Part shown: positions 49,298 to 56,937 of the stretch, in pieces | Layout of the letters: every line of letters begins with the position of its first letter | How positions within the stretch are numbered: the first letter of the stretch is position 1 | Assembly (NCBI RefSeq): GCF_022760835.1 | Contig: NZ_JAKTNQ010000005.1 | Location: 26,803-90,802, forward strand | From: Thermus altitudinis | GTDB taxonomy: Bacteria > Deinococcota > Deinococci > Deinococcales > Thermaceae | DNA: 64,000 bases | Reading direction: 5' to 3' | The notes under the pieces: model-generated | The model's database searches: none | What the model was told of the DNA's origin: nothing | Seen by the model: only the letters and a program-made list of their open reading frames with translations | Position numbers and translations under genes: made by a program

Positions 49298-49794
49298 AGC
49301 GCCTCCTCGAGGTCCCCCCTCTCCAGGGCCATCCTTAGGCCCTCCTCGCTTCCCGGATCCACGCCCTTTCGCTGCAGCTCGTAGGCCCGAAGCAGGGTGG
49401 GAAGGTGCTTGGGTAGGCCACAGGGCTCCTCCTTCTTCCCCTCCTCGGCCTTTAGCTCCTCCCAGCGGGCCTTCACCTCCTCTGGGGTCTTGGCCCTGGC
49501 CTCCCCGAAGACGTGGGGATGGCGGCGGATGAGCTTTTCCACGATGCTCCTTTCCACGTCCTCATAGGTAAACCGCCCCTCCTCCTCGCCGATCACGCTG
49601 TGAAAGGCCACCTGCAGGAGCACATCCCCAAGCTCCTCCGCCATCTCCTCGGGGTCCCCATCCAAGAGGGCATCCGCCGCCTCGCTGGCCTCCTCCAACA
49701 GGTAGGGGACGAGGCTTTCGTGGGTCTGGGCCCGGTCCCAGGGGCAACCCCCGGGCCCCCGAAGGCGGCGCATCACCTCAAGAAGCCGTTCCAT
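49207..49794 (-). CDS. mazG: MazG nucleoside triphosphate pyrophosphohydrolase
   Basis: 195 aa. The N-terminal MazG domain begins LRGPGGCPWDRAQTHESL. The metal site is LLEEASEAADAL plus EELGDVLLQVAFHS (EExxE and ExxD). E. coli MazG is ~263 aa with two such domains; here the second is shortened, ending DPETALRRRSHKACREG. It removes aberrant or excess NTPs. Part of the housekeeping tail of the nos-type operon. Confidence 0.88.
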   Translation of the reverse strand: MERLLEVMRRLRGPGGCPWDRAQTHESLVPYLLEEASEAADALLDGDPEEMAEELGDVLLQVAFHSVIGEEEGRFTYEDVERSIVEKLIRRHPHVFGEARAKTPEEVKARWEELKAEEGKKEEPCGLPKHLPTLLRAYELQRKGVDPGSEEGLRMALERGDLEEALWNLVGLFAKRGLDPETALRRRSHKACREG

Positions 49795-50221
49795 GCCCCC
49801 TATTCTCCCTCAGGAGAACCCCCCCCGCCAGGGAAAGCCCCACCAAAAGGAGGGAAAGGGGGTCCAGGGAAGCCGGCTCCAGCACCCACCCCGTGGGGCC
49901 CGGGGTGGGCAGGCCCAGGGTGCGGCTGAGGAGGAAAAGGGCCAAAAGAAGCCCCACTAGAAACCGGCCCAGGCGAAGCCAGGCTGGGCCTACGGGCACC
50001 TCCAGTAGGGGCAGGAGGAGGAGGGAAAGGCCATACCCCAGCTGCAGGGCCAAAAGGCCCATGAAAAGGGCCCCGTACCAAAACCCCGGGGTCTTTAAGG
50101 CCAAGGCGGGGTTTTGTACCAGGAAAAGCTCCCCGCAAAGCCCCCCGCCCAAGGGGGTGTTGCCAAAGCCCAGGAGTTGGAGGAAGAAGGGCAGGAGGAG
50201 AAGGAGGGCGGCCAGGCGCAT
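49778..50221 (-). CDS. Small integral membrane protein, unknown
   Basis: 147 aa with about four hydrophobic helices (near residues 3-20, 45-75, 85-100 and 118-138). No motif recognised. Its ATG shares one base with the upstream TAA, and its end overlaps mazG by 17 bases, so it belongs to the operon. Helix-rich composition resembles DoxX/CcmD-like small membrane proteins only superficially. Confidence 0.65.
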   Translation of the reverse strand: MRLAALLLLLPFFLQLLGFGNTPLGGGLCGELFLVQNPALALKTPGFWYGALFMGLLALQLGYGLSLLLLPLLEVPVGPAWLRLGRFLVGLLLALFLLSRTLGLPTPGPTGWVLEPASLDPLSLLLVGLSLAGGVLLRENRGHGTAS

Positions 50222-50559
50222 TACCGGGGCTCCCTTACGGGCTCCAAACGCACCGCGGTACCGTAGGCCAGGATTTCCGCCGCCCCTTGGAGCACGCTGG
50301 CCGTGGCGTACCGCACCCCCAAGACGGCATGGGCCCCCAGGCGCCTGGCCTCTTCCCGCATCCTGCGCTCGGCTTCCTGGCGGGCCTCCTTCAGCATCTC
50401 CGTGTACTCGGGGATCTCCCCGCCCACCAGAGTACGCAGGCCCGCCAAAAGGTCCTTGCCCAGGTGTTTGGTCCGCACCGTACTCCCCTTGACCACACCC
50501 AGTACCTGCACCACCCGGTGGCCGGGCACCTGGTCCAGGGTAGTGAGCAGGATCTCCAT
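50221..50559 (-). CDS. YbjQ/UPF0145 family protein
   Basis: 112 aa. The family pattern is visible: MEILLTTLDQVPGHRVVQVL at the start, GLRTLVGGEIPEYTEML, then EEARRLGAHAVLGVRYAT. The function of the family is unknown; it forms pentamers and is heavy-metal related only by annotation. ATG 50559 is chosen by comparison with E. coli YbjQ; ATG 50568 is possible. Confidence 0.85.
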   Translation of the reverse strand: MEILLTTLDQVPGHRVVQVLGVVKGSTVRTKHLGKDLLAGLRTLVGGEIPEYTEMLKEARQEAERRMREEARRLGAHAVLGVRYATASVLQGAAEILAYGTAVRLEPVREPR

Positions 50560-50569
50560 GGCCTCCATG

Positions 50570-51319
50570 CTACCGGTCCCGGCGGGCGAAGACCAGGGCA
50601 CCCAGCAGGGCCAGAAGGACCCCCAAGAGGACCAGGTAGAAAAGCCCTAGCCAAGGCCCCACCGCCCCTAGGCGCTCCGCCACCAGGTACCCTATGGGCC
50701 CCGTGAGCACCGGGGCCTTAAGCCCAGCCAGGAGCCCCACCCGGTGGATCTCCTGGGGGTTCAGCAGGAGGGCCAGGGTGAGGAGGCCTTCCAGGGGATA
50801 CTCCCTAAGGCGCACCGCCAGGGCCACCACCATGGGCCCATAGAGCACGTTGAGGAGGCCAAAAAGCCCAAAACCCAGCCCCAAGGCCCGCCTCTCCTCC
50901 AAGGTCAAGGCGGCCAAGAAGGCGGCAAGCCCGGCCCAGAAGGCCAAAACCCCCACCCCCGAAAGGAGAAGCCACAAGGTGGCCTTCCCAGAGAGGCCCA
51001 ACACCCCCGCCCCCAGAAGGAGGCCGGGAAGAAGGGGCAGAAGAAGCCCCAGGAAAACCCCCACCACCCCCTCCCCAAAGCCCCGGAAGGCCCCCACGGG
51101 AAGCCCTAAGAGGAAGGCCCACTCCTCCCTCGAGGCCAAAAGGGGCAGAGCCAGGGCCAGGACCAAGGGGGGCAGGAGGAGGAGAAGCCCCGAGTAAAGC
51201 CCCACCAGCCCCACCCCTTCCCCCCGGCCCAAGAAGCCCAGGGCCAGGAGGGGAGGGAGGAGAACAAGGCCTAGGGTCCAGGGGTTACGGGTTACCTCCT
51301 TAAAGAAAAGGGGGCTCAT
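50570..51319 (-). CDS. nosY: NosY-like ABC permease
   Basis: 249 aa with about six membrane helices, starting MSPLFFKEVTRNPWTLGLVL, the short cytoplasmic lead-in of ABC-2/NosY permeases. It ends ALVFARRDR. It overlaps the upstream NosL-like gene as ATGA, and nosF (its ATPase) is three genes earlier, so NosF2Y2 would be the transporter. In denitrifiers NosDFY supports the copper sites of nitrous oxide reductase. A very long open frame reaching to 52039 is a shadow. Confidence 0.8.
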   Translation of the reverse strand: MSPLFFKEVTRNPWTLGLVLLPPLLALGFLGRGEGVGLVGLYSGLLLLLPPLVLALALPLLASREEWAFLLGLPVGAFRGFGEGVVGVFLGLLLPLLPGLLLGAGVLGLSGKATLWLLLSGVGVLAFWAGLAAFLAALTLEERRALGLGFGLFGLLNVLYGPMVVALAVRLREYPLEGLLTLALLLNPQEIHRVGLLAGLKAPVLTGPIGYLVAERLGAVGPWLGLFYLVLLGVLLALLGALVFARRDR

Positions 51320-51819
51320 GGGGCCTTGGAAGGGGTGAACACATCCGCAGGCACCCAAGGACGCCTTTCCCCCTCCTTCAGGGCCTGGGCCCAGGTCAGA
51401 ACCCGCCCCCCCGCCCGCTCGGGCCGTTCCTTGAGGTGTTGTTCCAAGGCCTCCCGGCGGCTGAAGACCAAAAGGCCTGAGCCCATGGGGGTGCGGATCT
51501 TGGGGTTGTGGTAGAGGAGGGCCTTTTCCGCTTCCACCCATTTGGGAGCAGTTCGGGTGCTGAGGACAAAATCCGCCAGGTACACCTCCTTGGCGGTGAG
51601 GCTTGGCCCTCCCCAGCCGTTTAGCTGGTCCAGAAGGCAGGCGGGGTCGTCGTAGAAAAAGGCCTTCCCCTGGGGGTTCACCGCCTGGGCCGCATGGCGG
51701 GCGTCCAGGATGGTCATGAAGCAGTAGGGGCAGGCGTCCACCCCCACCCTTAAGGTCCGGGGGGCCGCCAAGGCCTGGAAGAAAAGGGGAAGGGCTAGGA
51801 GAAAGGTTCTGCGGTTCAC
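51316..51819 (-). CDS. NosL-like copper chaperone (second copy)
   Basis: 167 aa from GTG 51819 with GCAGGAGG upstream. A signal sequence (NRRTFLLALPLFFQALA) is followed by VDACPYCFMTIL, the Cys-x-x-Cys-x-Met type copper motif of NosL, and FYDDPACLLDQLNGW with a further Cys. It lacks an obvious lipobox. Probably a periplasmic Cu(I) carrier for the NosDFY system. Its sequence differs strongly from the NosL at 52060, so they are not a recent duplication. Confidence 0.78.
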   Translation of the reverse strand: MNRRTFLLALPLFFQALAAPRTLRVGVDACPYCFMTILDARHAAQAVNPQGKAFFYDDPACLLDQLNGWGGPSLTAKEVYLADFVLSTRTAPKWVEAEKALLYHNPKIRTPMGSGLLVFSRREALEQHLKERPERAGGRVLTWAQALKEGERRPWVPADVFTPSKAP

Positions 51820-51887
51820 AGGTCCTCCTGCAGACAAGGATAAGGGAGTCCCGGCCGGAACGAGACCCCCTTACCCGTGGGTGCGGC

Positions 51888-52055
51888 CTAGTGGCCTTGC
51901 CCGCGGTCTTTTGGCAGGGTGTACTCCCTCGGGTCCAGCACCGCCTGCTTGCCGGGGTAGAACTGGCTAAGGGTTTCGTCCACCTCCCTGCTCCCGTGAG
52001 CCAAAGCCCCAAAACAACCCGGGCAAAAGCCAAACCCACCGCCCCCTCGCCGCAC
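51888..52055 (-). CDS. Possible 55-aa CxxC protein between the two nosL genes
   Basis: An open frame from GTG 52055 to TAG 51888 starts 4 bases after the nosL stop. TAAGGAGG abuts the GTG, closer than usual, so a slightly later start is possible. It reads GFCPGCFGALAH near the N-terminus (CxxC) and then FYPGKQAVLDPREYTLPK. No family recognised. It may be a small metal or redox protein of the copper system, or a chance frame; base usage is like the neighbouring genes. Confidence 0.45.
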   Translation of the reverse strand: MRRGGGGFGFCPGCFGALAHGSREVDETLSQFYPGKQAVLDPREYTLPKDRGQGH

Positions 52056-52059
52056 CTCC

Positions 52060-52752
52060 TTAATGGCTATGCCCCCCTTCCTTCCCGTCCAGTAGCCCGG
52101 CGTGCCGAGCCAAAAGGGCTACCAGGTTCATCTCCGGTAAGGGCGCCAAGTCCCAAAGGGTTTGGAAGCTATAGAAGCGCTGGCGGCCGTGCTGGTCTTT
52201 GTTCCTATCGGCAAACTCCTGGGCCGCCTTGGCGCTGGCGAAGGCCAGAAGCTTGGCGTTCATGACCACCATCATCCTCTCCCCCCAGTAGAAGGTGGCC
52301 TGGCGGGCGGGGATGAGGCGCACGGTTTCCTGGGGCCTGGCGGGGTCGTAGGCTCCCCGGTCGGTCACGTAAAAGGTGGCCCCCTCCCCGTCCTTAAGCC
52401 CATGCACCCAGGCGTAGTTCACCATGCAGGCGATGCTCTCAAAGTGCAACGCCTCCACCACCTGCTTGGGATCGTGGGGGGCAGGCCGGGGCTTCTCAAA
52501 GGCAATCTGGCTGTAGGTCTGCTCAAAGAAGCCCTTGGGGAAGGTGCGGCCCCGCCACTGCCCTTCCGGGGTCTTGATGGGCATCTCACAGAAGGCGCAC
52601 AGGGCCTCATCCCAGGGAATGGGCCGGGCGGGAACCCGCATCCCCCCAGCAGGGGCCGGGCTTTCCCCACCATGCCCCATGTGCTGGGCCAGAACCGGCC
52701 CTGCCACCACCAGTCCGCCCAAAGCCTTGAGCACCTCACGCCGGTTCCTCAT
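52060..52752 (-). CDS. nosL: NosL family copper chaperone with twin-arginine-like leader
   Basis: 230 aa. The leader NRREVLKALGGLVVAGPVLAQ has an Arg-Arg pair before the hydrophobic core, Tat-like. The mature start QHMGHGGESP is His/Met-rich. The NosL motif is LCAFCEMPI (Cys-x-x-Cys-x-Met). The C-terminus ends KEGGHSH. NosL delivers Cu(I) to NosZ in denitrifiers; no nosZ lies in this window, so the target here may be another copper enzyme. It overlaps nosF by 17 bases. Confidence 0.85.
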   Translation of the reverse strand: MRNRREVLKALGGLVVAGPVLAQHMGHGGESPAPAGGMRVPARPIPWDEALCAFCEMPIKTPEGQWRGRTFPKGFFEQTYSQIAFEKPRPAPHDPKQVVEALHFESIACMVNYAWVHGLKDGEGATFYVTDRGAYDPARPQETVRLIPARQATFYWGERMMVVMNAKLLAFASAKAAQEFADRNKDQHGRQRFYSFQTLWDLAPLPEMNLVALLARHAGLLDGKEGGHSH

Positions 52753-53413
52753 AGAGCACCTCCATTAGCCAGGGGAGGCGTTCTCCCCTTGGGCCCAAAA
52801 CCTGGTCCGGGGGGCCTTCTTGCAAAACCTCCCCCCCTTTCATGAGGAGGAGGCGGTCCGCCTTCATGGCCTCCTCCACGTGGTGCAGGGCGACGAGCAC
52901 CGCCCCTTGCCCCTTCTCGCCCACCCAGGTCCAAAACCGCTCCCGGCCCTTGGGGTCTAGGGCCGCGGTGGGCTCGTCCAGAAGCCAGATGGGGGGATTA
53001 CCCATAAGGCTTGCCGCCAGGGCCAGGCGCTGGCGCTGTCCTCCAGAGAGCTCCCCCACCCGCTTCCCCAAGAACGCCTCCAGGCCCATGCGCTCCAGGG
53101 CCTCCTCCAGGGCTTCCCGGCCCAGGCCCTTCACCCGCCTGGCCCCTTCCAGGACCTCGAGGACCCGCAGATGGGGGAAAAGCCTGGGGTTTTGGGGCAG
53201 GTAGGCCCTAAGGGGCAAGGCCCCCGGGGCCCTGGGGGGGTGGCCCAGGAGGCTGGCCCGACCCCCATCGGGCCAAAGCCTTCCCGCCAGGAGGGCCAAG
53301 AGGGTGCTCTTGCCCGCCCCGTTGGGGCCGAGAAGCCCCACCACGCCCCCCGGTACCCTAAGGCCCACCCCCCTGAGCCTCCCCGCCTTGATCAGCCCCT
53401 CCGCCACCACCAT
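52736..53413 (-). CDS. nosF: NosF-like ABC ATPase
   Basis: 225 aa from ATG 53413 (GGGAGG 7 bases upstream). Walker A GLLGPNGAGKSTLLALL, Q-loop LPQNPRLFPHL, signature GELSGGQRQRLALA, Walker B IWLLDEPTAALDP, H-loop ALHHVEEA. It powers the NosY permease. It overlaps nosD by 22 bases and nosL by 17, so the four genes are tightly coupled. Confidence 0.88.
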   Translation of the reverse strand: MVVAEGLIKAGRLRGVGLRVPGGVVGLLGPNGAGKSTLLALLAGRLWPDGGRASLLGHPPRAPGALPLRAYLPQNPRLFPHLRVLEVLEGARRVKGLGREALEEALERMGLEAFLGKRVGELSGGQRQRLALAASLMGNPPIWLLDEPTAALDPKGRERFWTWVGEKGQGAVLVALHHVEEAMKADRLLLMKGGEVLQEGPPDQVLGPRGERLPWLMEVLYEEPA

Positions 53414-54585
53414 AGGACGCCTCCCAAAAGGCCCAAGAAGGCCCAAAGACCCCCGAACCTGGCCTCCCAAGCCACGGGGGCCGCCTGGGGATCGGCCAAG
53501 GCCACCAGCCTAAGCCCCGGCACCTGGGCCTCCGCGGCCTCCCAGAGGATGATCCCCGGGGAAAGGGCCAGGAGGGAAAGCTCGGGCTGCCGGGCAAGGA
53601 GAAGGGCAAAGCTCCCCGTGGGCAGGTGGGGGACCGGAAGGCCAGAGGCCCGGTCGTACCGGTTCCCCACCACCCGAGCCTTGGCCAAGGGATCGTCCAC
53701 CAGGAGATCGTAGAGGTTGCCCCAAAAGGCGTTCCCCTCCACCTGGGCCGAGTTTCCCCCCTTCTCCCGGGTGATGCGCAAGGCGGTGCCGTTCTCCTGG
53801 AAGCGATTGCCCGCCACCCTCACCCGGGTGGCGTCCATTAGCACCAGGCCCAGGGTGTTTTCCGCAAAGAGGTTGCCCCGGACCTCGGTCCCCTGCTCGT
53901 CCTGGACCAAAAGCCCATAGCCCACGGGGCTTTTGTGGCCATAAAGCCGGTTTTCCCCTATCCGGTTCTCTGCCCCGTGCATCACCGCGTTGCCAATGCC
54001 GTTATTCCGGGACTCGTTGCCGGCCACCACCACCTGCCAGGAGAACATCACGTGGAAGCCGTAGCGCCCGTTGTCCTCGAGGCGATTCCCCACAATGCGC
54101 ATCCCGGGGCTATACTCCACGTAAATGGCGTCCATATACCCCCTAAGCCAACCCCCCTCCACCCTGGCCCCAGGGCTCCCGTAGACCAAGACCCCTGGGG
54201 ATTGGCCCAGGCCCTGGGCCTTCAGGCCCAGGATGGCCGCCCCCGGGGAGTCCTCCACCCGCACCGCGGTGGGAGCGCCTTCCACGGCCACATCCTCTAG
54301 GAGACAGCCCTCGCACCCCCTTAGGTAAAGGGCGGCATGGGGTTCAAAAAAATCCTCCTCAGGCCCTGCCCCCACCACCTTCAGCCCCCGCACCCGGATC
54401 CCCGGGGCCAGGAGGCTTAGGGTATGCCCCCCCTTCCCCCGTAGCACCGCCCCTTTTCCCTCCACCACCAGGTTGGGGGTGGTAAGGACCAAAGGCCCCT
54501 CCACCTCCCCCTGCAGGCGGAGTACCGGGGCCGCCCAGGCCGAGAGGAGGGCAAGGGCTAGGAGGGGGGGAAGAAACGCCCGCAT
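53392..54585 (-). CDS. nosD: NosD-like periplasmic beta-helix protein
   Basis: 397 aa from ATG 54585. An N-terminal signal peptide (LPPLLALALLSAWA) precedes right-handed beta-helix (CASH/NosD) repeats, seen as regularly spaced blocks such as MRIVGNRLEDNGRYGFHVMF, VVVAGNESRNNGIGNAVMHG and EVRGNLFAENTLGLVLMDA. A membrane helix near the C-terminus (FGGLWAFLGLLGGVLWWW) ends in RRG, so it is anchored. NosD works with NosFY in copper-site maturation. A TACCCT hexamer 9 bases before the ATG suggests a near-leaderless start. First gene of the operon that runs to 48241. Confidence 0.87.
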   Translation of the reverse strand: MRAFLPPLLALALLSAWAAPVLRLQGEVEGPLVLTTPNLVVEGKGAVLRGKGGHTLSLLAPGIRVRGLKVVGAGPEEDFFEPHAALYLRGCEGCLLEDVAVEGAPTAVRVEDSPGAAILGLKAQGLGQSPGVLVYGSPGARVEGGWLRGYMDAIYVEYSPGMRIVGNRLEDNGRYGFHVMFSWQVVVAGNESRNNGIGNAVMHGAENRIGENRLYGHKSPVGYGLLVQDEQGTEVRGNLFAENTLGLVLMDATRVRVAGNRFQENGTALRITREKGGNSAQVEGNAFWGNLYDLLVDDPLAKARVVGNRYDRASGLPVPHLPTGSFALLLARQPELSLLALSPGIILWEAAEAQVPGLRLVALADPQAAPVAWEARFGGLWAFLGLLGGVLWWWRRG

Positions 54586-54611
54586 TCTCCCCCAGGGTAA
54601 GAGGGGGGTAT

Positions 54612-54629
54612 GGGACATTTGTACTTCAC
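54612..54629 (+). promoter_or_regulatory. 18-bp motif between nosD and PCuAC, shared with the ctaAB upstream region
   Basis: GGGACATTTGTACTTCAC, 44 bases before the PCuAC GTG and 27 bases before the nosD ATG on the other strand. It matches 24415-24432 (minus strand) at 16 of 18 positions. The core ACA-TT-TGT is palindromic, so it could control both directions. Confidence 0.6.
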
Positions 54630-54672
54630 TTGCCGGGTTCCTTTCCCCGCCACCGCCTGGTACCCTAAGGGC

Positions 54673-55125
54673 GTGAAACCCCTCCTTTGGCCACGGAGTC
54701 TTGCCAGCGGTTTAACCCTCGTCGGCCTGCTCCTGGGCGGGGCCGCCTGGGCCCAGGCCCTGGCCACCCCCGGCTGGGTGCGCCTGGTACCCCCGGTGGT
54801 CAAGGACACCGCCGCCTACCTGACCCTGGAAAACCGCGGAAGCGCGCCCTTGCGCCTGGTGGGGGCGGAAACGGAGGTGGCCCAGCGGGTTTCCATCCAC
54901 ATGGATCACCGGGAGCACCGAGGGGGGCAGGTGGTCTTGGGCATGCGTCCGCTTCCTCACCTGGATATCCCCCCAAAGGGCAAGGTGGAGTTCCGCCCGG
55001 GGAAGTACCACCTCATGTTGGAAGGGCTTAGGCGCCCCCTGAAAGCCGGGGAAAAGGTGACCCTGGTCCTGAAGTTCCAAGACGGCAGCAGGCTTAAGGT
55101 GATCCTACCCGTGGAGATGCGATGA
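54673..55125 (+). CDS. PCuAC periplasmic copper chaperone
   Basis: 150 aa from GTG 54673, supported by TACCCT 6 bases upstream (leaderless). A signal peptide runs to about residue 28 (GGAAWAQ). The PCuAC copper pattern His-x11-Met-x21-His-x-Met fits His79, Met91, His113 and Met115. In T. thermophilus PCuAC loads copper into the CuA site of a terminal oxidase, with Sco providing thiols. It overlaps the sco gene by 4 bases. Confidence 0.92.
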   Translation: MKPLLWPRSLASGLTLVGLLLGGAAWAQALATPGWVRLVPPVVKDTAAYLTLENRGSAPLRLVGAETEVAQRVSIHMDHREHRGGQVVLGMRPLPHLDIPPKGKVEFRPGKYHLMLEGLRRPLKAGEKVTLVLKFQDGSRLKVILPVEMR

Positions 55126-55712
55126 AGGCGAAACCCCTCGTGCCCATCCTGCTGGTTCTGGGCCTGGTGGCGGTGGCCTACCTCCTCCTGCCCAAGGGTT
55201 CCCATAGCTTCTACGGCACCCGGCTCTTAAACCCCAAGCCCGTGGACTTTGTCCTCGAGGGGCCCCAAGGCCCGGTGCGGCTTTCCGATTTCCAGGACAA
55301 GCTGGTCCTCATCTTTTTCGGCTACGTCCACTGCCCCGACGTCTGCCCCACCACCCTACTGGCCCTGAAGCGGGCCTACGAGGGCCTATCCCCCAAGGAG
55401 CAAGAAAGGGTGCAGGTGGTCTTCATCAGCGTGGACCCCGAGCGGGACACCCCGGGGGTCTCTGACCAGTACGCCAAAGCCTTTAACCCCAGCTTCCTAG
55501 GCCTCACGGGAAGCCCCGAGACCATCCAGGAGGTGGCCCGCACCTTCGGGGTCTATTACCAGAAAACCCAGTACCGGGGCCCCGGGGAGTACCTGGTGGA
55601 CCACACGGCCACCACCTTTGTGGTAAAGGAGGGCCAGCTGGTCCTCCTCTTTAGCCCGGACAAGGTGGAGGAAACGGAGAAGGTGCTGGGGGACCTCCAA
55701 GCCCTGTTGTAA
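55122..55712 (+). CDS. sco: SCO1/SenC family oxidase assembly protein
   Basis: 196 aa. One N-terminal membrane helix (about residues 5-24) anchors a thioredoxin-fold domain outside. The copper/thiol site is Cys71 and Cys75 (VHCPDVCPTT) with His161 (VDHTATTF). FISVDPERDTP is the family block. It reduces or metallates the CuA cysteines of CtaC-type subunits. Operon with PCuAC; the next gene starts 9 bases later with its own possible -10 (TAAACT, 55710-55715). Confidence 0.94.
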   Translation: MKAKPLVPILLVLGLVAVAYLLLPKGSHSFYGTRLLNPKPVDFVLEGPQGPVRLSDFQDKLVLIFFGYVHCPDVCPTTLLALKRAYEGLSPKEQERVQVVFISVDPERDTPGVSDQYAKAFNPSFLGLTGSPETIQEVARTFGVYYQKTQYRGPGEYLVDHTATTFVVKEGQLVLLFSPDKVEETEKVLGDLQALL

Positions 55713-55721
55713 ACTATCCCC

Positions 55722-56060
55722 ATGGATTTTCTCAAGGATTTGTTGCAAAAGGTTTCCGAGAAGGCCCGTTCCGCTACCGGCGAGGTGGAGAAGCGCTTAA
55801 TGGAGCTTCGGGAAAAGCTGGATCAGGACAAGGACGGCAAGCCCGACCTGGTGGAAAAAGCCCTTCAGGAAGCCCAGAAGGCCCTGGAGGAAGCCAAGGC
55901 CCGCCTGGCCGAGCTAGACCAGGATAAGGACGGCATCCCCGATAAGCTGAAGGAGCTTTCGGAGAAAGCCGCCCAGGCCGCCGAAGCCGCCAAGGCCAAG
56001 GCGGAGGAAGCCGCCCGCCTCCTTAAGGAACGCCTGGGCAAGGGGGACTCCCCCTCCTAA
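55722..56060 (+). CDS. Small coiled-coil protein with two Ca-binding-type DxDxDGxxD loops
   Basis: 112 aa, soluble, without signal peptide. Helical, Glu/Lys/Ala-rich segments alternate with two identical-type loops, DQDKDGKPD (residues 34-42) and DQDKDGIPD (66-74), exactly 32 residues apart. Such loops bind calcium in EF-hands, dockerins and thrombospondin type 3 repeats. Each loop is followed by a helix start (LVEKAL, KLKEL). The start is supported by TAAACT 6 bases before the ATG. Function unknown; it adjoins the copper-assembly genes and precedes a convergent ZIP metal transporter. Confidence 0.7.
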   Translation: MDFLKDLLQKVSEKARSATGEVEKRLMELREKLDQDKDGKPDLVEKALQEAQKALEEAKARLAELDQDKDGIPDKLKELSEKAAQAAEAAKAKAEEAARLLKERLGKGDSPS

Positions 56061-56074
56061 CCCCCAGGAAGGGT

Positions 56075-56872
56075 TCAGCCTAGGGCCACGTCCAAGGCCA
56101 TCATGAGGGCGAAGCCCATCATCACCCCAAAGGTGGAGATGTCCCCGTTGCCCTCCGCCTGGCTTTCCGGAATGACCTCCTCCACGATCACGAAAACCAT
56201 GGCTCCTGCCGCCAGGGCCATGAGGTAGGGCAATAGGTAAAGCATCTGCGTGACCAAAAGGGCTCCCAACAAGGCCCCAAGGGGCTCCACGACGGCGGAC
56301 AGCTGGCCGTAAAACCAAGCCTTTGCCGCCGGGATACCTGCCCGCCTTAGGGGCCAGGCCACCGCCAACCCCTCCGGCAGGTTCTGCAGGCCGATGCCCA
56401 CCGCCAAGGCCATAGCCCCACCCAAGGTGGCGGCTCCCGTAGGGTCCAACCCCGCAGCCCCAAAGGCCACCCCCACCGCCAGGCCCTCGGGGAAGTTGTG
56501 GAGGGTGATGGCCAGGATCAGGAGGGTGGTGCGCCGCCACAGGGTGCGAATCCCCTCCTCCTGCGCCGCTGGCCCCAGGTGCACATGGGGAAGGAAGCGG
56601 TCCAGGAGGCGCAACAAAGCCCCACCCAGCAGGAAGCCCACCACCGCAGGCACCCAAGGAACCAGGCCCTGAGCCTCGGCCATCTCCATACCTGGAAGGA
56701 GGAGGGAAAAGACGCTGGCCGCCAGCATCACCCCGGCGGCGAAACCCAGCATGCCGTCCAGAAGCTTGCGGCTGGGCTCCTGCGTCAGGAACACGCTGGC
56801 GGCCCCTACCGCGGTGAGCCCCCAGGTGAAGAGCCCTCCCCAGAGGGCATAGAGGAAAACCGGGGTTTCCAT
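56075..56872 (-). CDS. ZIP family metal transporter
   Basis: 265 aa from ATG 56872, with TAAAAT 7 bases upstream (leaderless); a longer frame exists. About eight membrane helices. The metal pathway motifs are LAITLHNFPEGLAVGVAFG (helix 4) and IGLQNLPEGLAVAWPL (helix 5), both with the HNxPEG/QNxPEG pattern. It likely imports zinc or a related divalent metal. A variable cytoplasmic loop contains PHVHLGP. Convergent with the coiled-coil gene, 14 bases apart. Confidence 0.9.
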   Translation of the reverse strand: METPVFLYALWGGLFTWGLTAVGAASVFLTQEPSRKLLDGMLGFAAGVMLAASVFSLLLPGMEMAEAQGLVPWVPAVVGFLLGGALLRLLDRFLPHVHLGPAAQEEGIRTLWRRTTLLILAITLHNFPEGLAVGVAFGAAGLDPTGAATLGGAMALAVGIGLQNLPEGLAVAWPLRRAGIPAAKAWFYGQLSAVVEPLGALLGALLVTQMLYLLPYLMALAAGAMVFVIVEEVIPESQAEGNGDISTFGVMMGFALMMALDVALG

Positions 56873-56937
56873 GGGCCTTATTTTAGGCATACCTAAACCC
56901 GCAGGCAACCCCGCCTTGGAGTATCCTGAGGTAAGGT

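Noticed and set aside
51320..52039. Upstream extension of the nosY frame to 489 aa
   Set aside because: The extension is a shadow of the NosL-like gene; ATG 51319 overlaps that gene's stop as ATGA and starts a normal NosY.
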